NCBI GenBank assembly: GCA_009692465.1
Contig: SHZD01000017.1
Span: 1-46,715 of the forward strand
Direction of reading: 5' to 3'
DNA length: 46,715 nt
From: Myxococcales bacterium
GTDB lineage: Bacteria; Myxococcota_A; UBA9042
The first letter of the stretch is position 1. Every line of letters begins with the position of its first letter. Below are positions 43,153 to 46,715 of the stretch, piece after piece. The notes below the pieces were generated by a model that saw nothing but the letters and a program-made list of their open reading frames with translations, did no database searches and was not told where the DNA came from. The position numbers and the translations under genes were made by a program.

Positions 43153-43173
43153 GTTTCTAGTTAGGTCGCCAAT

Positions 43174-43791
43174 TCATTTAATTTTCGCCCTACTCCGCGT
43201 GCGCCCGAACGCCTGCCACGGCACCTTCGATTCTGCGGCCGCCTCAGCCAATTGCGCCTGAGCCTCTATCACATCGACCGCTGGAGCCACCCAGCCCATT
43301 TGCGCCTGCCACCGCGGCCACGTCGTCAAAATCCGCGCGTGATGGCCAGCGTCGGTGTGCACTTGGCGGCCGACGACCAGCAACCTGCGCTCGAGATCGG
43401 TGGCCGCCTCGCCAACCCCTGTGCGCCCAGCCAGCGGCAATTCGCCCGCCGCGGCGGTCTGCTGCCAAAGTTCGGTCGCGGCCGGCTTGAGCCCCGCCAT
43501 TTACCACGGCGAACCCACCTGCCCGACCGCCACCAACGCCGGCCACAGCCGCCGATGGACGTAGGTCACTTTTCCGTCGAGCAACCGCGTCGACAGCGCA
43601 TCCGGGTGGTCCTCCAGCAGGCCCAGCACCGCGTAAATCTGGCCGCCTGCCGCGTGGCCCCACCACGAACCGTGCACCGGACCGCCGGCCACCAGCGTTG
43701 CCACCGACGGCTGATTGGCGTCGGCCTGCAGCAACACGCCGCGCTCGCGCAGTAGCGTCAGGATTTCGGTTAACTGGTCTTGCGTCGTCAT
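43174..43791 (-). pseudogene. Conserved unknown-function gene with an in-frame TAA
   Basis: The 5' half (ATG 43791) reads to VHRRLWPALVAVGQVGSPW, then TAA at 43501-43503, and continues in the same frame with MAGLKPAATELWQQ through LERRLLVVGRQVHTDAGHHA to the end. Both halves look like one conserved protein found in Proteobacteria (GSWWGHAAGGQIYAVL, VTYVHRRLWPALV, QVHTDAGHHA). A Gln codon CAA changed to TAA is the simplest cause. It could instead be two coupled proteins, as ATG follows TAA directly. Divergent from the isocitrate lyase gene, with 58 bases between starts. Confidence 0.7.
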
Positions 43792-43849
43792 GTGGTGCTT
43801 CCCGTGGGGCACTGGATTGGCTCCCAGTCTGGATCAATTGCCGCCAAAA

Positions 43850-46231
43850 ATGCAATGCTTTTCGGAGTACTTCGCCAAGCAAGCAGCGGCGGCGCCACCG
43901 GTTGACGTCCAGCCCGCAAAGCGGCACGGTACGCAGGGGCATTTGCCTAGACTGGTGGCGCAAATGGTTAGTGAACTTGCAGAAAACTCAAGTGTTGCCG
44001 CGATTAGCGCGTGGTTTGCCCAGCCGCGCTTTGCCGGCATTGTGCGTTTGCACACGGCGCGTGAAGTCGCCGGTCAGCGCGGAACCATCGCCCAAGACTA
44101 CACGGTGGCCCGCTGCGCGGCCGAGGATTTTTTCGCACTGCTGCGGTCCATGTGCGACGAGGGCCGGTCGATCACCACCTTTGGCCCGTATTCGCCCGGT
44201 CAAGCGGTGGCCATCAAGCGGGCCGGCATCGAGGGCATCTACTTGGGCGGCTGGGCGACCAGCGCCAAGGGCAACGTCGACGAGGATCCGGGCCCCGATT
44301 TGGCCAGCTATCCGTTGTCGCGGGTGCCCGACGAAGCGGCGATGGTGGTGCGCGCGCTGCTGACCGCCGACAAGAATCAAGCCCACAGTCGCGGGCGCAT
44401 GACCGAAGAGCTACGGCAGGCGACGCCGGTGGTGGATTACCGGCCGTTTATTATTGCCGATGCCGACACCGGCCACGGCGGCGATGCTCACGTTCGCAAT
44501 TTGGTTCGGCGTTTTGTCGAAGTCGGGGTGCCGGGGTACCATATTGAGGACCAAAAACCGGGGGTCAAGAAGTGCGGGCACCAAGGCGGCAAGGTGCTGG
44601 TGTCCGAAGATGAGCAAATCAAGCGGATGTCCGCCGCGCGCTTTCAGTTGGATGTCATGGGGGTAGCGGGCATTATCGTCGCGCGCACCGACGCCGAATC
44701 GGCCACCTTGCTGGACGGGCGCAGCGACGAGCGCGACCAGCCGTTCATCTTGGGCGCGACCCATACTGTCGAGGTGCCGACGTTCAAAGCCGGGTTTATG
44801 GCGATTCTCAAGCGTTTCCATGGTCATGGTATTGAAGAGTTGAGCGGCTACCAGATTTACGCCACCTGTGCTTCGGAGTGCGCCGCCGCGGATCGCTGGC
44901 TGCAAGACCACGGTCTGGTGCAGGCGATTGATGATTCAGCTACTGGGCTACGCGACGGCAAAATTGCCACCGTCGATGCCGCGTTTGACAAGGTGTTCGA
45001 CCTGTACGTCGACCTGTGGCAAAAGATTGCCGGCATCAAGACTTGGGCCGAAGCGGTGGCAGACGTCATCGACTCGCTGCGCAGCGAAGGTCGCGATGTC
45101 GGCATGACCCGCGAGCAGTGGCTGGTCTGGGCCAACGGCGTGGGCTGGTACGAAGCCAACGAGCTGGCGCGGTCGATGGGGCTGTCGGTGCAGTGGGACT
45201 GCGAACACGCCAAAACGCCGGACGGCTACTACCAAATTCGCGGCGGCATTGAGTACGCCATCGCCAAAAGCCTGGCCGTCGCCCCTTACGCCGACATTTT
45301 GTGGATGGAGACCAAAACGGCCGACTTGCCCGACGCCAAGCGCTTTGCCGATGCCATTCACGCCCGCTTTCCCGGCAAGATGCTGGCCTACAATCTGTCG
45401 CCGTCGTTCAATTGGGATACCACCGGCATGGGCGATGAGGCGATGCGGGCGTTTCCCATTGAACTGGGCAAAATGGGCTTTGTGTTTAACTTTATCACCT
45501 ATGGCGGCCACCAGATTGACGGCATGGTCAGCGAGGAGTTCGCTGCTTCGCTGCGGCAAGACGGAATGCTGGCGTTGGCGCGCTTGCAGCGCAAATTCCG
45601 GCTGGTCGAGTCGCCGTATCGCACCCCGCAGTCGCTGGTCGGTGGGCCGCGGTCCGACGAAGCGTTGATGTCGCTTAGCGGGCGGACGGCGACGACCAAG
45701 GCGATGGGCAAGGGTTCGACCCAGTTTCAGCATCTGGTGCAGACCGAAGTGCCGCCCAAGCTGTTGCAGGATTGGCTGGCGATGTGGGCGCAGCATCACG
45801 GTCTGGATGGCAAGTTCAAGGTCTCGCTGCGGCCGCACAGCGCGGGGTCCGAGTTGCTGGAGCTGGCGATTCTGAACAGTGGCGGCGATAAGGTCCTCAA
45901 TGTGATTTTCGGCAACATTGTCGATCGGCGCGGGCGCAATATCTTGTCAATTCGCGACCAGAACAACTTCGACAGCAATTTGCGCAAGAAGCGCCTGATG
46001 ACGCTGGCGCATATCTTCTTGATCTATCGCTATAAAATCGTGACGGCGCACTTTGTCACCCCGACCGAAGACAACCAGCGGCAGGTGGTGCGGATGATGC
46101 AGACCGGGATTTTCTCCAATGTGCAGAGCGAATTGGGCGCGATTATTGTGGCCGATGTGGCGATTGATTGGGTCAAAGGCCTGCTGGGCGCGGACAAAGC
46201 AGCGATGGCAGCGTTGATTGCTAAAGCGTAG
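43850..46231 (+). CDS. aceA: Isocitrate lyase, long (AceA2-like) form
   Basis: 793 aa from ATG 43850; starts further upstream overlap the divergent gene. It cleaves isocitrate to glyoxylate and succinate, the first step of the glyoxylate shunt. The catalytic loop KKCGHQGGK lies at about residue 240, metal and substrate residues in DADTGHGG and HIEDQKPG, and NLSPSFNWD near 520. The length matches the ICL2/AceA2 type (about 760 aa) rather than the 430-550 aa forms. The C-terminal extra domain (about 620-793) corresponds to the region proposed to be regulatory in ICL2. A following gene starts at 46498 but is cut by a repeat. Confidence 0.93.
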   Translation: MQCFSEYFAKQAAAAPPVDVQPAKRHGTQGHLPRLVAQMVSELAENSSVAAISAWFAQPRFAGIVRLHTAREVAGQRGTIAQDYTVARCAAEDFFALLRSMCDEGRSITTFGPYSPGQAVAIKRAGIEGIYLGGWATSAKGNVDEDPGPDLASYPLSRVPDEAAMVVRALLTADKNQAHSRGRMTEELRQATPVVDYRPFIIADADTGHGGDAHVRNLVRRFVEVGVPGYHIEDQKPGVKKCGHQGGKVLVSEDEQIKRMSAARFQLDVMGVAGIIVARTDAESATLLDGRSDERDQPFILGATHTVEVPTFKAGFMAILKRFHGHGIEELSGYQIYATCASECAAADRWLQDHGLVQAIDDSATGLRDGKIATVDAAFDKVFDLYVDLWQKIAGIKTWAEAVADVIDSLRSEGRDVGMTREQWLVWANGVGWYEANELARSMGLSVQWDCEHAKTPDGYYQIRGGIEYAIAKSLAVAPYADILWMETKTADLPDAKRFADAIHARFPGKMLAYNLSPSFNWDTTGMGDEAMRAFPIELGKMGFVFNFITYGGHQIDGMVSEEFAASLRQDGMLALARLQRKFRLVESPYRTPQSLVGGPRSDEALMSLSGRTATTKAMGKGSTQFQHLVQTEVPPKLLQDWLAMWAQHHGLDGKFKVSLRPHSAGSELLELAILNSGGDKVLNVIFGNIVDRRGRNILSIRDQNNFDSNLRKKRLMTLAHIFLIYRYKIVTAHFVTPTEDNQRQVVRMMQTGIFSNVQSELGAIIVADVAIDWVKGLLGADKAAMAALIAKA

Positions 46232-46453
46232 AGGACGACAAACCGTGCCTGAAGAACACCTGCCCGCCAGCCGCCGGCAAGTGCATGATGCTGCCACCGC
46301 CGTGGGGGGACGCCAACTCCTGCACAGTCGGACGACAGAGCGATCGCAAACTCCGCAACCGGATCACATCTTGACGGTTTGTGGTGATTGCGATCGCCCT
46401 GCGTGTCAGATCGCGGTAGGGTGACAACGCACCACCTGCTCGTCGTACTGATC

Positions 46454-46470
46454 GTGCTCAGTTTGAGCAC
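46454..46470. terminator. Hairpin between isocitrate lyase and the next gene
   Basis: Perfect arms GTGCTCA and TGAGCAC with a three-base loop. No T-run follows, so it may be a leader hairpin of the next gene rather than a terminator. The rest of 46232-46497 shows no gene. Confidence 0.35.
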
Positions 46471-46497
46471 CCGCTTTCTTCCACCGGAGTCCACACC

Positions 46498-46573
46498 ATG
46501 AAGCCCGCCGCCACCCCCGCCGCCCTGATTGCTGCCCGCACCAACCAGCTGGACCCGACCATTGCCGCGCTAG
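46498..46573 (+). pseudogene. 5' end of a gene cut by a family I repeat
   Basis: ATG 46498 follows CGGAGT at a good distance and reads MKPAATPAALIAARTN, then DPTIAAL, where the coding sequence meets CTAG and the family I repeat. The frame then runs through repeat sequence to a stop at 46678-46680. The original continuation lies beyond the window. About 24 residues are too few to assign a family. Confidence 0.6.
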
Positions 46574-46715
46574 GAGCCTGTCGGAAATCAATCGGTTTTG
46601 AAATGTCTATCAGGTTATACACAATGAATCTATTACGATCCGGCAGGCTCCTAGCCAGTCAACTATTCTCAACTGTCTGAGAACTGCCCGGAGTGAATCC
46701 GTGCAGTTTCGGACA
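46570..46715 (+). repeat. Family I CTAG-bounded hairpin repeat, cut by window end
   Basis: Element positions 1-146, starting CTAGGAGCCTGTCGGA. Its last 86 bases match bases 1-86 of the window with three differences, so it is a different copy of the same repeat and not a circular join. Confidence 0.93.

Noticed and set aside
1-46715. Circular molecule, because the two ends share 86 bases
   Set aside because: The shared segment differs at three positions and belongs to a repeat found several times inside the window.

Overview
The window is about 46.7 kb of GC-rich, gene-dense chromosomal DNA. Its content suggests a Myxococcota-like (deltaproteobacterial) organism: several secreted Cys-rich proteins, a fibrinogen-like surface protein, many lipoproteins, paired M16 peptidases and multi-heme peroxidase-type proteins. 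This lineage call is inference. There is no rRNA, tRNA, CRISPR array, phage gene or recognisable transposase.

Layout: 0-1.2 kb repeats and a Cys-rich fragment; 1.2-5.2 kb a fibrinogen-like secreted protein facing a CxxCH-containing secreted protein; 5.5-6.9 kb a decayed membrane-protein gene; 6.9-9 kb nadC and a PQQ-type sugar dehydrogenase; 9-12.9 kb a reverse-strand run of a DprE2-like reductase, a DprE1-like oxidase and a PaaZ/BoxD-type aldehyde dehydrogenase; 13-16.2 kb a Cys-rich lipoprotein, a TauE/SafE permease and a sphingosine-1-phosphate-lyase-like enzyme; 16.6-19.8 kb an overlapping pair of a PLP enzyme and a glutamate-cysteine-ligase-fold protein; 19.8-23 kb a truncated cytochrome c peroxidase and a damaged sigma/anti-sigma pair; 23.4-27.6 kb an unknown protein, rpsT, epmA, a periplasmic protein and an insertion-split lipoprotein; 27.6-31.3 kb a four-gene double ABC operon; 31.5-38.7 kb a double-AAA ATPase and an active/inactive M16 pair; 38.9-43.8 kb aspS, a Cys-rich remnant, a lipoprotein, a beta-barrel and a nonsense-interrupted gene; 43.85-46.2 kb a long isocitrate lyase.

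The most interesting material is not protein coding. Two families of short, transposase-free repeats have spread through the window. Family I is 207 bp, bounded by CTAG, built of stacked hairpins, with 13-bp inverted ends GGAGC(C/G)TGTCGGA. Removing the copy at 21707-21913 with one CTAG rejoins two halves of an NrsF-like (DUF1109) anti-sigma gene in frame at the junction. Family II is about 140 bp, with seven clear copies and two diverged ones. Most clear copies are flanked by a 3-bp TNA direct repeat. Each carries its own inverted ends, which differ between copies but match within a copy. Each has a terminal hairpin with a GACTY loop and a conserved central core. Removing the copy at 27371-27511 restores a textbook lipoprotein signal peptide. 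Family II copies lie just 3' of stop codons in a fixed orientation, sometimes with the stop codon inside or overlapping the target duplication, and their end hairpin resembles a terminator of the preceding gene.

A second genome-wide theme is near-perfect minisatellites. Inside genes their units are 6, 15, 18 or 21 bp; outside genes they include 10, 25 and 26 bp. Both window ends fall inside a family I copy, so the window is probably a contig broken at this repeat.
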